Shown here in pieces: positions 34,016-42,167 of a stretch of 64,000 nucleotides of DNA. A program made the translations under genes and the position numbers. Where the stretch lies: positions 186,001 through 250,000 of the forward strand of contig JACKCG010000006.1 of assembly GCA_020634135.1 (NCBI GenBank), given 5' to 3'. The notes below the pieces were generated by a model, which worked only from the letters and a program-made list of their open reading frames with translations, ran no database searches and was not told the origin of the DNA. Every line of letters starts with the position of its first letter. Within the stretch, counting starts at the first letter, position 1. Source of the stretch: Anaerolineaceae bacterium. Its GTDB lineage: Bacteria > Chloroflexota > Anaerolineae > Aggregatilineales > Phototrophicaceae.

Positions 34016-36241
34016 TCACCTCATCCTGAGCGGCCTCATGCCGTTCAGGGTGACGATGAGCGACATGCCCACGTCAGCGAAGACCGCCATCCACAATGAC
34101 GCGCCACCGGCGATTGCCAGCAGCATGAACCCGAGTTTCATGCCGAAGCTCAGGGTGATGTTCTGCCGGATGAGCGAGCGGGCGAAACGCGCCAGGCGTA
34201 CCGCGTAAGGAAGCTGCGCCAGATCATCGGCCATCAGCGCGATATCGGCTGTTTCGAGCGCCTGGGCACTGCCTGCGCCGCCCATCGCAATCCCCACCGT
34301 CGCCGCCGCCAATGCCGGGGTATCGTTGATACCGTCGCCCACCATCGCCACCGCGCCGTACTGCGCCAGCAGACCGCGCACCGCATCCACTTTTTCGGCT
34401 GGGAGCAGCCCGGCACGCACGTCGTCTACCCCGACTTCCGCGCTGATAACCCCCGCCACCGCCGCATTATCCCCGGTGAGCATGACGGTATGCAGCCCCA
34501 GCGCCTGCATCTTGTGGATGACCGCCGCGCTGTCGTCCCGCGCCTTGTCGGCAATCGCCAGGAAGCCGTGTACCTTGTCGCCGTCGCTAATCATGGCCGC
34601 CGTCTGTCCCTGCGCTTCCGCCGCGTCAATCAGGGCGCAGAGTTCGGCGCTGTGCGGATGTTCCAGGTCAAACAGGGTGTGGCTGCCCACTGTGACGGTT
34701 TTGCCGTCCACCTGTCCCTGTACGCCGCGCCCTGCTATTGTCTGCACACCTTCCGCCGGGGCGTAGCGCTCCGACAGGCCGCGTTCCCGCGCTGCCATCA
34801 GAATGGCCTGTGCCAGAGGATGCGTGCTGCGGCTTTCCACCGCCGCCGCCAGCGCCAGCATATCGTCACACGGCTCGCAGGTGGGGACGTACTCGTGGCT
34901 CCCCGGCGCGTTGGGGGTGAAGTGGTCGGTCACGCAGGAGACGGAACGCAGCATCATGACTTCCGGGCTGCCCTGGGTGAGCGTGCCGGTCTTGTCGAAG
35001 GCGAACGCCCGCACCCGACCCAGCGACTCCAGGTGTGCCCCGCCTTTGACCAGCACGCCGCGCCGCGCCGCCGCCGTGATCGCGCTGATAATCGTCACCG
35101 GGGTGCTGATGACCAGGGCGCACGGGCAGGAAATCACCAGCAGCGCCAACGCCCGGTAGAACCAGCCGTGTGCATTGGCCGTGTCGTAAAATGGCGCACC
35201 GAACAGCAGGGGCGGCACGAGGGCCACCAGCACGGCGATGACCACCACTGCCGGGGTGTAATAGTGCGCGAAGCGGTCTACCATGCGCTGGCTGGGTGCG
35301 CGGACGCTCTGTGCTTCTTCCACCAGTTGGATAATCCGGCTGAGGGTGTTATCCGCCGCCAGCCGTGTGACCGTGACGTGCAGTGTGCCATCTCCGTTGA
35401 CCGTCCCGGCGAACACCTCGTCCCCCACTGCTTTATAGACGGGCATACTCTCGCCGGTAATCGGGGACTGGTTGACGGCGCTTTCCCCGGCGCTTACCGT
35501 CCCGTCCATCGCTACCCGTTCACCCGGCTTGACGAGGATCATGTCGCCCACCGCCAGTTCATCTACCGGGACCGTTTCTTCCATTACGCCATGCGTCACC
35601 CGAATCGCCGTTGCGGGAACCAGCGCCACCAACTGCCGCAGGCTGTCCCGCGCGCGGTCTGCCGTATAGCCTTCCAGCGCTTCGCCTACCGCGAACAGGA
35701 AAATCACCGTCGCCGCTTCCAGGTGCTCACCGATCAGCACCGCGCCCACCGCTGCAATGGTCATCAGCAGGTTGATGTTGAATTCGCGGTTAATCAGCAG
35801 GGTATTCACGCCATTGCGGGCGATGGGATAGACCGCCAATGCCATCGCCACTGTATAGGCCGCGCTCACCAGCCATTCGGGGAGGGCAAACAGCAGCGAA
35901 AGCACCAGCGTGAGCAGGATGAGGCCGCCGCCCGCCAGCGCCAGCCGGGTTTCATCCCGCGCCCACAGGTAATCCCAGAAGCCGATCACGCCGCCGCGCG
36001 TCCGGTTGGGGACCACCGGGGCGGCTTTTTGACCAGGTTCATCCTCGATGGTTTTGCCCAGGGCTTCCACCCGCGCTTTGAGAGTCTCGTAGGGGACATC
36101 ACCATCCAGCACCAGCTTGCCGGTGGCGAAATCCACCCGCGCCAGCCGCACCCCGGCCAGCTTGCTCACGCCGGTTTCGACTTCACGGGCACAGTTGGCA
36201 CAGTCCATCCCGCCGATGGTATAGGTTTTCTGCTGCGGCAT
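34016..36241 (-). CDS. Heavy-metal P1B-type ATPase (Zn/Cd/Pb type)
   Basis: A 741-residue metal exporter. An N-terminal heavy-metal domain has GMDCANC (Cys14, Cys17). The membrane metal site is CPC in SCPCALVISTP, the phosphorylation motif is DKTGTLT, the HP locus reads RSTHPLAQA, and the ATP-binding domain ends GDGINDTPALA. The last membrane helix has WMAVFADVGMSLIVTLNGMR, whose Lys/Asp pattern (KLGF..ADVG) is typical of the ZntA/CadA subgroup rather than copper pumps. A loop with SCVTD..HEYVPTCEPCDD follows DKTGT and may bind metal. Upstream a perfect palindrome (36278-36301) probably controls expression. Confidence 0.94.
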   Translation of the reverse strand: MPQQKTYTIGGMDCANCAREVETGVSKLAGVRLARVDFATGKLVLDGDVPYETLKARVEALGKTIEDEPGQKAAPVVPNRTRGGVIGFWDYLWARDETRLALAGGGLILLTLVLSLLFALPEWLVSAAYTVAMALAVYPIARNGVNTLLINREFNINLLMTIAAVGAVLIGEHLEAATVIFLFAVGEALEGYTADRARDSLRQLVALVPATAIRVTHGVMEETVPVDELAVGDMILVKPGERVAMDGTVSAGESAVNQSPITGESMPVYKAVGDEVFAGTVNGDGTLHVTVTRLAADNTLSRIIQLVEEAQSVRAPSQRMVDRFAHYYTPAVVVIAVLVALVPPLLFGAPFYDTANAHGWFYRALALLVISCPCALVISTPVTIISAITAAARRGVLVKGGAHLESLGRVRAFAFDKTGTLTQGSPEVMMLRSVSCVTDHFTPNAPGSHEYVPTCEPCDDMLALAAAVESRSTHPLAQAILMAARERGLSERYAPAEGVQTIAGRGVQGQVDGKTVTVGSHTLFDLEHPHSAELCALIDAAEAQGQTAAMISDGDKVHGFLAIADKARDDSAAVIHKMQALGLHTVMLTGDNAAVAGVISAEVGVDDVRAGLLPAEKVDAVRGLLAQYGAVAMVGDGINDTPALAAATVGIAMGGAGSAQALETADIALMADDLAQLPYAVRLARFARSLIRQNITLSFGMKLGFMLLAIAGGASLWMAVFADVGMSLIVTLNGMRPLRMR
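34019..34071. repeat. 53-bp direct repeat, copy 2 (3' end of metal-ATPase gene)
   Basis: This copy is the native coding end of the ATPase (GMSLIVTLNGMRPLRMR), beginning at the codon right after the stop. Copy 1 at 33286 lies on the far side of the VapBC pair, 733 bases away. Two of the three differences change an amino acid in the copy (Met to Ile, Ile to Thr). Confidence 0.7.
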
Positions 36242-36277
36242 CGGTTGTCCCCTTAACCATAAAGATACGTCGTCTCA

Positions 36278-36301
36278 ATATATGTGTGGTCACACATATA
36301 T
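36278..36301. promoter_or_regulatory. Operator-like palindrome upstream of the metal ATPase
   Basis: ATATATGTGTG-GT-CACACATATAT: perfect 11-base arms with a 2-base centre, 37 bases before the ATPase start. On the minus strand TTGATG (about 36319-36324) and ATATGT/TATATG inside the palindrome could be the -35 and -10, so a bound repressor would cover the promoter. The size and AT-rich ends resemble ArsR/SmtB-type metal-sensor operators, but no such regulator gene lies nearby. Confidence 0.6.
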
Positions 36302-36471
36302 CATGTTCACACTATACATCAAGGTCTGTCATGAAGGCAAGTACCCACCGTGACCACTCCCGATTCTGGTGGACACTGCGCCTGAAATCAGTGTACTATT
36401 TGGGTATGGGATTGGCGCAGTTGAGCGGGATATATGGTCGCCGGCTGCATCACTGCTAAGGGGGCAAATGA

Positions 36472-36825
36472 ATGAGCAGTAACAAGGAGCGGGAACGCAT
36501 CCAGCGGCTGCGGGATGCACAACTCAACCAACGCAACCCCGGCGAGTCGAAGATTCGCGGTTATGACTGGGCGGCGCACGCTAAACGCGGCCAGCAGATC
36601 AAGAAAAAGACCCGGAAACCGTTACTCGTAGACCTGTACCAGGTGCTGCCTTCGCGCTGGAAGGGCGCGCTGGTGGGGTTCGCCATCGGCCTCGTGCCGC
36701 TGCTGGCCGGGCAGATTTTCCTGGAAGGCGACTGGAAACTGCTGGGGCTGGTCGGGATGCTGGTATGCCTGGTCGTTGGCTTCGTGATTGGCGCGGCCAC
36801 GACGTATGAGACGGTGAAGAAGTAG
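36472..36825 (+). CDS. Small two-helix membrane protein, unknown
   Basis: A 117-residue protein. The first 60 residues are polar and strongly basic (SSNKERERIQRLRDAQLNQR, KRGQQIKKKTRKP); two hydrophobic helices follow (GALVGFAIGLVPLLAGQIF and LLGLVGMLVCLVVGFVIGAA). ATG 36472 has no strong ribosome site but follows GGGGGCAAATGA. No known family recognised; the basic cytoplasmic tail might bind RNA or acidic lipids. Confidence 0.65.
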   Translation: MSSNKERERIQRLRDAQLNQRNPGESKIRGYDWAAHAKRGQQIKKKTRKPLLVDLYQVLPSRWKGALVGFAIGLVPLLAGQIFLEGDWKLLGLVGMLVCLVVGFVIGAATTYETVKK

Positions 36826-36913
36826 GCGGGTTTAACATGCTGAACCCCTCCGATGGCGGGGCGTTCCCCATGTCTGGCGGTAAGAGACCCGTTGAATTCT
36901 CAGGAAGCAGGTG

Positions 36914-37303
36914 TCAAGCGCTTGTTGAGCGCGGAATCAGCTTAATTGTTGCTTCACGCGCTTTAGGAGTCACGACTGGAGGGACGTACTGGGGATATTG
37001 GGTATATTTTTCCCAGTACGCCGCGCTGATCCGGTCATTGACGGCGTCGGCGGCGTCTACATCCACAAAGGTAACATCCCTGCGGATTCCGCCTGCCTCG
37101 ATGTATCCTTCATGACGGACCTGAGTGCCGCGAAACCAGGCGCCGCTGCGCCCATTCACGGGGCGAACATAGAGGGCATCACCGACACGGACGACCCAGA
37201 TGGTTGTTGGCTTTCCGGGTGTGCCGTCCTGTTGAAGTGAAGCGATCTCAAGTTCCTCTGAGTCTCCGATTACACTGAGTTCAGTGCTTGTCCATGTCGT
37301 CAT
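36914..37303 (-). CDS. DUF2255-family protein
   Basis: A 129-residue soluble protein. The sequence TTIWVVRVGDALYVRPVNGR, GAWFRGTQVRHEGYIEAGGI, and RDVTFVDVD matches the DUF2255 family (a split-barrel-like fold similar to flavin-binding nitroreductase-like proteins). I choose ATG 37303 because GGAG lies nine bases upstream; a GTG two codons earlier is possible. Function unknown. Confidence 0.8.
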   Translation of the reverse strand: MTTWTSTELSVIGDSEELEIASLQQDGTPGKPTTIWVVRVGDALYVRPVNGRSGAWFRGTQVRHEGYIEAGGIRRDVTFVDVDAADAVNDRISAAYWEKYTQYPQYVPPVVTPKAREATIKLIPRSTSA

Positions 37304-37466
37304 TGGCACGTCTCCTTCGCTGTTTTCCTAATCTTAGGCGTTCGGGTCGTCGTGGGCAAGTAGGTGGCGCGTCATGATGCGCCCGGTTTACTCTGTGTTG
37401 AATTGGAAAACGGCATTAATACGCCCTTACGGCAGGATTGTCGTGTTAGGGTATACACGGCACCCG

Positions 37467-38460
37467 CTAAGAGCGGCAAACGCGAAAACCTATATCGTTG
37501 CGGCGATCCTCTGGAAAACTGGGGAGGCGGGACGTGGTGCGGGCAAATTGATAAGGGTAATCCCATGCCCCCCCGCGCAACACCTGTACAGCATAACCGT
37601 TGATTGCCTCCCGACCATCGCTCATAATGTAGGGGTAGTCTCTGTATTCTGAGCGTGTCCATTCCCATACATTACCACTCAAATCCAATGCCCCTACCCA
37701 GGATGCGCCATTTAGCCGGCTGCCGGTATGAGAGGGTTGTCCGTTTGAATTGCCAGAATACACAAGGTTATCCGCAATCAATTCATTGCCCCAGGGATAC
37801 ACCAATTCTTCAGGCCCACGCGCAGCGTATTCCCATTCCGCTTCTGTACAAAGACTTACGCCTACCCATTGAGCATAGGCAAGTGCCTCATACCAACTTA
37901 CGCCGACGACTGGTTGCTGGGGGCTATTGAAATCACTGTTATCCCAATGTTCAGGCTGTGTGATCTGATACGCATCCAGCCATGCCCAGCCATCCTCTAT
38001 CCAGTAGCCCGGGTCAGCGTAGCCACCAGCTTCCATGAAACGGGCATAGTCAGTGTTCGTCACTTCGTATTTATCAATCCAGAATGGGTCATCAAAACAT
38101 TGTCTGCCACCAACGCCATTAAAGCCCATATTGAAGCATCCGTCAGGCACCAGTACCAGCGTCATGCCGTCGAAATCGCGTGCATAGGGTACCCAATCCG
38201 TACTCTGGGTGGCGGGTGCAACCCTACTTGTTTGCGTGGGAGTAGTGTGGACGGGGGGGGGTAGTAAACGTGGGAGTCAATGACTGAGCGGCGTTGTAAA
38301 GTGGGGCGATGGTGTATCCCCCGACAATAACTAAGAGGGTAATGAAAATCACAGTCAGCAGGATAACGAGTACGCCTACCGGGCGCAGCCACCACTGTCG
38401 TTTTTTCTTATATGATTGAGGCAAAATGCTCTCCTGATAGAAGTCACCACTATTAATCAT
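37467..38460 (-). pseudogene. Membrane-anchored formylglycine-generating-enzyme (SUMF1) homologue with poly-C frameshift
   Basis: Two frames belong together. From ATG 38460, a 78-residue frame has a transmembrane helix (VGVLVILLTVIFITLLVIVG) and a Thr/Pro linker; it runs off frame at nine Cs (38253-38261 on the plus strand as G9). With eight Cs the linker would continue TTPPPVHTTPTQTSRVAPAT into the 232-residue frame that contains the SUMF1 domain: MTLVLVPDGCFNMG, DPFWIDKYEVTNTDYARFME, PVVGVSWYEALAYAQWVG, EAEWEYAARGPE, DLSGNVWEWT, and the C-terminal LRGGAWD..R..FRVCRS. SUMF1-like proteins include sulfatase activators and many non-enzymatic sugar-binding relatives. The break is a homopolymer slip: sequencing error, phase variation or decay. 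Confidence 0.8.
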
Positions 38461-38560
38461 TATGGTCGTGATTCATGGTGTGGGCAACTAATTCAGGGGC
38501 AGGGGTGGCTATACTGCGGTATCATACATATATCGTCTACATAGCGATTCCACACACATC

Positions 38561-39046
38561 ATGACTGACCCTGACACGCTGCATCACTACCTGGACGCCT
38601 GGGCGCTCTCGCAGCCGGAGGCGCTGGCAGAAACGTTCACCAGCACGCTGTATACCGTCCGCATGAACGGGGAAACGGCGGTGCTCAAACTGCTCAAGCC
38701 GGTGGGTATCTTTGACGAAAGCCCCGGCGCGGTGGCGCTGCGCTGCTTCAACGGGCAGGGGGCGGTACGGCTGCTGCGCCACGACGAACGGGCGCACCTG
38801 CTGGAATATGTCACCGGGGAGGATTTAGTTCCGCTGGTGCGGCGGGGAGAAGATGATGCCTCGTCGTTCTACGTGCCGATGCGGAAGAGCCTGGGCGACA
38901 AACGCCGCGAAATTGCCGATGCGCAGATTGCCGGGATTGTGCGGCTGTACCTGGAACGCCCGGAGAACGCTGTTTCCTGCCTGTTTGCATCCACCGACTT
39001 CGGCTGCCGCAAAGTGACGGTGGAACGCCCGCTGCGGCTGAACTTC
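38561..39046 (+). pseudogene. Mosaic: APH(6)-like kinase N-terminus joined to HsdM C-terminus
   Basis: From ATG 38561 about 100 codons encode the N-terminal lobe of an APH(6)/streptomycin-kinase-like protein: TLYTVRMNGETAVLKLLKPV, GAVALRCFNGQGAVRLLRHD, HLLEYVTGEDLV. At about 38861, immediately after RRGEDDA, the frame continues with the end of a type I restriction-modification HsdM protein: SSFYVPMRKSLGDKRREIAD, QIAGIVRLYLE, DFGCRKVTVERPLRLNF. The kinase lacks its catalytic lobe and HsdM lacks its methyltransferase core, so neither is functional. The open frame runs on to 39241 but the last 65 codons are out of frame with the next remnant. Confidence 0.75.
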
Positions 39047-39513
39047 CGGTCAGCCGGGCCGAACTGCCAACAGAAATCCTGGATGACATTGACATCGCAT
39101 CCTACCGTGTGCGCCAGACCAGTTCCGGCGCGCTCACACCGGAACGGCGCTCGGAAGAACTGGAACCGATGCTCTCCGCTGGCCGGTACGGGACGAAGGA
39201 AGACCCGGTGGAGCCGCCCTCGAAGATTCCGGAGATTCTGAATGAGATTTTTGGCGACGATGCGGAGAAAGCACTCGATACCCTGATTGAGGTGAAGGAC
39301 ATCGTGCTGCACAACAACGCGGTAGACAACAGCGTGCGGATCAACCCGCCCGACAAAGCCCGCCTGACGGTGGATGATGTGGCGCTGACAGCCATCGCGG
39401 AATTGTACAAGAGCAACTTCAACTTCTATAAGCGTGTCAACGACGACGCCCATGTCAAGCAGTTTGTCCTCGACTGGGTATTTGAGGAAGTGCTGAGGGA
39501 AAAGAGTGGGTAG
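39047..39513 (+). pseudogene. Remnant of type I restriction subunit HsdR (C-terminus)
   Basis: In the next frame, from about 39047, sequence typical of an HsdR C-terminal region appears: AELPTEILDDIDIASYRVRQ, TSSGALTPERRSEEL, KIPEILNEIFGDDAEKA, AELYKSNFNFYKRVNDD and FVLDWVFEEVLREK. There is no motor or nuclease domain. HsdM end and HsdR end are adjacent and in different frames, so a deletion removed everything between them, including hsdS. A GTG at 39109 could start a 134-residue peptide, but I see no reason to think it is functional. Confidence 0.7.
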
Positions 39514-39662
39514 GCTTGCGAAAGTCTACCTTGCAATTACATCATAAAGTAGCAACCACATTTTGAGCGCAAAGCTCTCGCCAGATTCACTCAAAATCGC
39601 ATGGTTGCTTGATCTGGCAACATGCCATGCACCAATCTTATTCGAGTTTGGAGATTAATCTC

Positions 39663-42167
39663 ATGTCCTTGTTGCGTCGTATTCCTAATAAAGATCCAAA
39701 AGGGAAGAATAGCGCCTCAGATTATGATGAGGATATCTTTAGTGACTCTGATTTCGACCTCGAGGACTTGCCCACGGTGGACGAACTCACGGAGACAGAT
39801 AGCCTCACAGATTCAACTGCCGCTAAACAGACCGAGAGTTCAGGATTTCGTATCGCAGAGATTTTGAAAGGAACTCTCAGGCTCATCGGCACTTTGACAA
39901 AGAACACTCTCGAATTCCTCTCCGCCAGGGGTAGGCTTCTCCTCATGATGGGCGTCTATGCTGGTCTGGTCTTGTTGCTGGGTTGGTTTCTGTATTCGGT
40001 ACGTGATATTGTTGGGCTTCCTGGTATTGTCGCAATTCTGGTCGTGATCGGTGTAATTGTATATTCCATCATTTCTGTTCGACGTGGGCGTGATCTAATC
40101 GAAGAAAGGTTAGGACGCTACGAATCCGATTATGACTCGTTCTCATATATATGGGAGGAGGAAAGTGATACAGGGCAGGTTCAGCAAAAGAATCTGAGTT
40201 TGTTGATAGATGAAGCGTTGAGGGACGCAGAATGGCCGTGGTGGTATCCTGGCAAAAGGGCGAAACAACGCCTCAATCAAGCCGGACTAAACGTAACGTT
40301 AGGAGAATATTTCGCTATTCATGTCATCTTTGTATGGATAGGGGTTCTTATCTCCATCAGCATTTTGCCACGCACCATCATGGCAGTTCCAATCTTTGGC
40401 GCTTTTGCCTATATCATACCCGATATTGTGGTTGCCAGAATCGCCCGAAACCGACTGCGTCTGTTCGATACGCAATTCCCATACGCATTGGCACTCTGGA
40501 GCGGAGGCCTAAAGAGTGGATTTTCAGTGATACAATCCATCGAAGCTCTGGCGAAATCCACCCTCAATCCGGTAGCACCTGAGTTTCAGCGGGTCATCAT
40601 TGACCTGCGGCTTGGCAATACACTTGAGGAAGCCCTAGACAATCTTCAAAAACGCATTCCAAGCCACTATCTTAATCTGGCGATTGACGCCGTACAGGTG
40701 CACCTGCAAGACGGGAGTCCGCTAGATGAGACACTTTCCAGTGTGAACAATCATGTCCAAAGATTACAGCAAATCCGCTCAAGAAATGGAAATCTGGTTT
40801 ATTTGCATGATCTTCTGTTTCCCCTCGTAGTTGCCATCGTTTTTGTTCAATCCTATCTATTGGAGAAGTACTTCGCGGCATTGTGGGGAAATGCGACCTC
40901 AACAGCGGTTTTCATCGCTGCCTTCGCCCTGATTACAGTTACAATGCTGGTTGGAGGAGAAACTGGCAAGAAACTGCGCCGTCTGGAAAAACAGTATGAC
41001 CTGGTTCGTTATCGGGACCCCGCCACAAATGCAGTTGTGCAGGTCGTGCGTATCATCAGTTTTCTGCTATTTGGCTACTATCATCTCATGAATCCATCCC
41101 TTATCAACGTCCTGTGGGCATGGTTCATGTTCTTATCCCTGGAAACAGCGTATGTCAGCCTCTCCATTCTGGCCTTGTTGGTCGGTATGGGAACGCAGAT
41201 TCAATGGCAGTTTCAACTTGACCACATAATGCAGTCCATTCAGCGCGGTATTTCTCCGTCTATAGATGAGATAGTGATTGGAGGTATAGTCGTTGTGGTG
41301 GTGGGTATTGTTGTTGCCACCCTTCAGTATTATCGAGATTATTTGGGCCGAGATCCGATCCAGGAACGGATGGCCTTGTTTGGGGAGATTGATGAGACCG
41401 TTTCGCTCAGGGAAATTGAGCTTTCTCTCAGTTTCTTTGACCGGTCTCTTATACCGCTGCTTGCCCCTATTGGAAGGTTTGTGTCGCGTTTTACACCTGT
41501 TGCTCAAGTGGAATTCTTACAGGCAAAAATCCGCCAAGCCAGCTTAAATACTTCTCCAGAGACTATTATTCTTGAACGCATCTTTCTTACAGGCGTGTTT
41601 TCATTCAGTGTATTTTATGCGCTGAGTACAGTTGCCCACCTGGATGCGCCCTGGGTTGTTCTTTGCATGTTGATCGCTGCTGTTGGGGGTAACATGATTC
41701 CTTTGCTCTATCTCAACCAGCGGATTCAAAAACGCCGCAGTCTTGTTGAACAAGAAATACCTGATCTGATACTGCTCCTGGATATCAGAATGAAAGGGAG
41801 AATGACTACACTCGGTGTTTTCGAGGCTGTTTTTGAGCGGTGGGATATGATTCTCGGAACCGCGCTTGGGAAAGTGGTGGGAATGGTTCAACTTGGAATG
41901 CCATTAGAACAAGCTCTGAATCAAGTGGCAGCCGATTTCAATAATCCAGAATTAAGTTATCTGGGGGCGGGGATCCTGAAGTTCCAAAAAAACAATGATG
42001 GTTTGCTGACCTTTATTTCCGGGCTACGGGAACAGGTGTACCAAAAGCGCGAAACTGAAATACAAGAAAGGACACGCCGTTATCGTCTCTGGCACAATTT
42101 TGCCTGCCGGTATTTACTCTGGGTTGGCCTGTCCCTGTGGTTTTTGTCGCCACTGATAAGCGGCTAG
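39663..42167 (+). CDS. Fused TadB-TadC-like inner-membrane protein (two T2SSF domains)
   Basis: An 834-residue membrane protein; start chosen at ATG 39663 (GGAG nine bases upstream), since the longer frame from TTG 39609 adds nothing recognisable. After an acidic N-terminus come two transmembrane segments, then a first T2SSF domain (about 266-400; QFPYALALWSGGLKSGFSVI, GNTLEEALDNLQKRIPSHYL, DGSPLDETLSSV), more membrane segments, and a second T2SSF domain (about 694-834; EIPDLILLLDIRMKGRMTTL, LGMPLEQALNQVAADFNNPE). In Tad/Flp pilus systems these are separate TadB and TadC proteins that form the membrane platform. Only this and a TadA-like ATPase are present here: no pilins, prepilin peptidase or secretin. 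The 3' end overlaps the convergent ATPase gene by four bases. Confidence 0.82.
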   Translation: MSLLRRIPNKDPKGKNSASDYDEDIFSDSDFDLEDLPTVDELTETDSLTDSTAAKQTESSGFRIAEILKGTLRLIGTLTKNTLEFLSARGRLLLMMGVYAGLVLLLGWFLYSVRDIVGLPGIVAILVVIGVIVYSIISVRRGRDLIEERLGRYESDYDSFSYIWEEESDTGQVQQKNLSLLIDEALRDAEWPWWYPGKRAKQRLNQAGLNVTLGEYFAIHVIFVWIGVLISISILPRTIMAVPIFGAFAYIIPDIVVARIARNRLRLFDTQFPYALALWSGGLKSGFSVIQSIEALAKSTLNPVAPEFQRVIIDLRLGNTLEEALDNLQKRIPSHYLNLAIDAVQVHLQDGSPLDETLSSVNNHVQRLQQIRSRNGNLVYLHDLLFPLVVAIVFVQSYLLEKYFAALWGNATSTAVFIAAFALITVTMLVGGETGKKLRRLEKQYDLVRYRDPATNAVVQVVRIISFLLFGYYHLMNPSLINVLWAWFMFLSLETAYVSLSILALLVGMGTQIQWQFQLDHIMQSIQRGISPSIDEIVIGGIVVVVVGIVVATLQYYRDYLGRDPIQERMALFGEIDETVSLREIELSLSFFDRSLIPLLAPIGRFVSRFTPVAQVEFLQAKIRQASLNTSPETIILERIFLTGVFSFSVFYALSTVAHLDAPWVVLCMLIAAVGGNMIPLLYLNQRIQKRRSLVEQEIPDLILLLDIRMKGRMTTLGVFEAVFERWDMILGTALGKVVGMVQLGMPLEQALNQVAADFNNPELSYLGAGILKFQKNNDGLLTFISGLREQVYQKRETEIQERTRRYRLWHNFACRYLLWVGLSLWFLSPLISG

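Noticed and set aside
34490..36256. 588-codon plus-strand frame opposite the metal ATPase
   Set aside because: It is the antisense shadow of a high-GC gene; composition is rich in His, Arg and Gln with no domain, while the minus strand encodes a complete P-type ATPase.
39609..39662. Upstream TTG start for the TadB-TadC gene
   Set aside because: No ribosome site and the added 18 residues look random; ATG 39663 has GGAG at good spacing.
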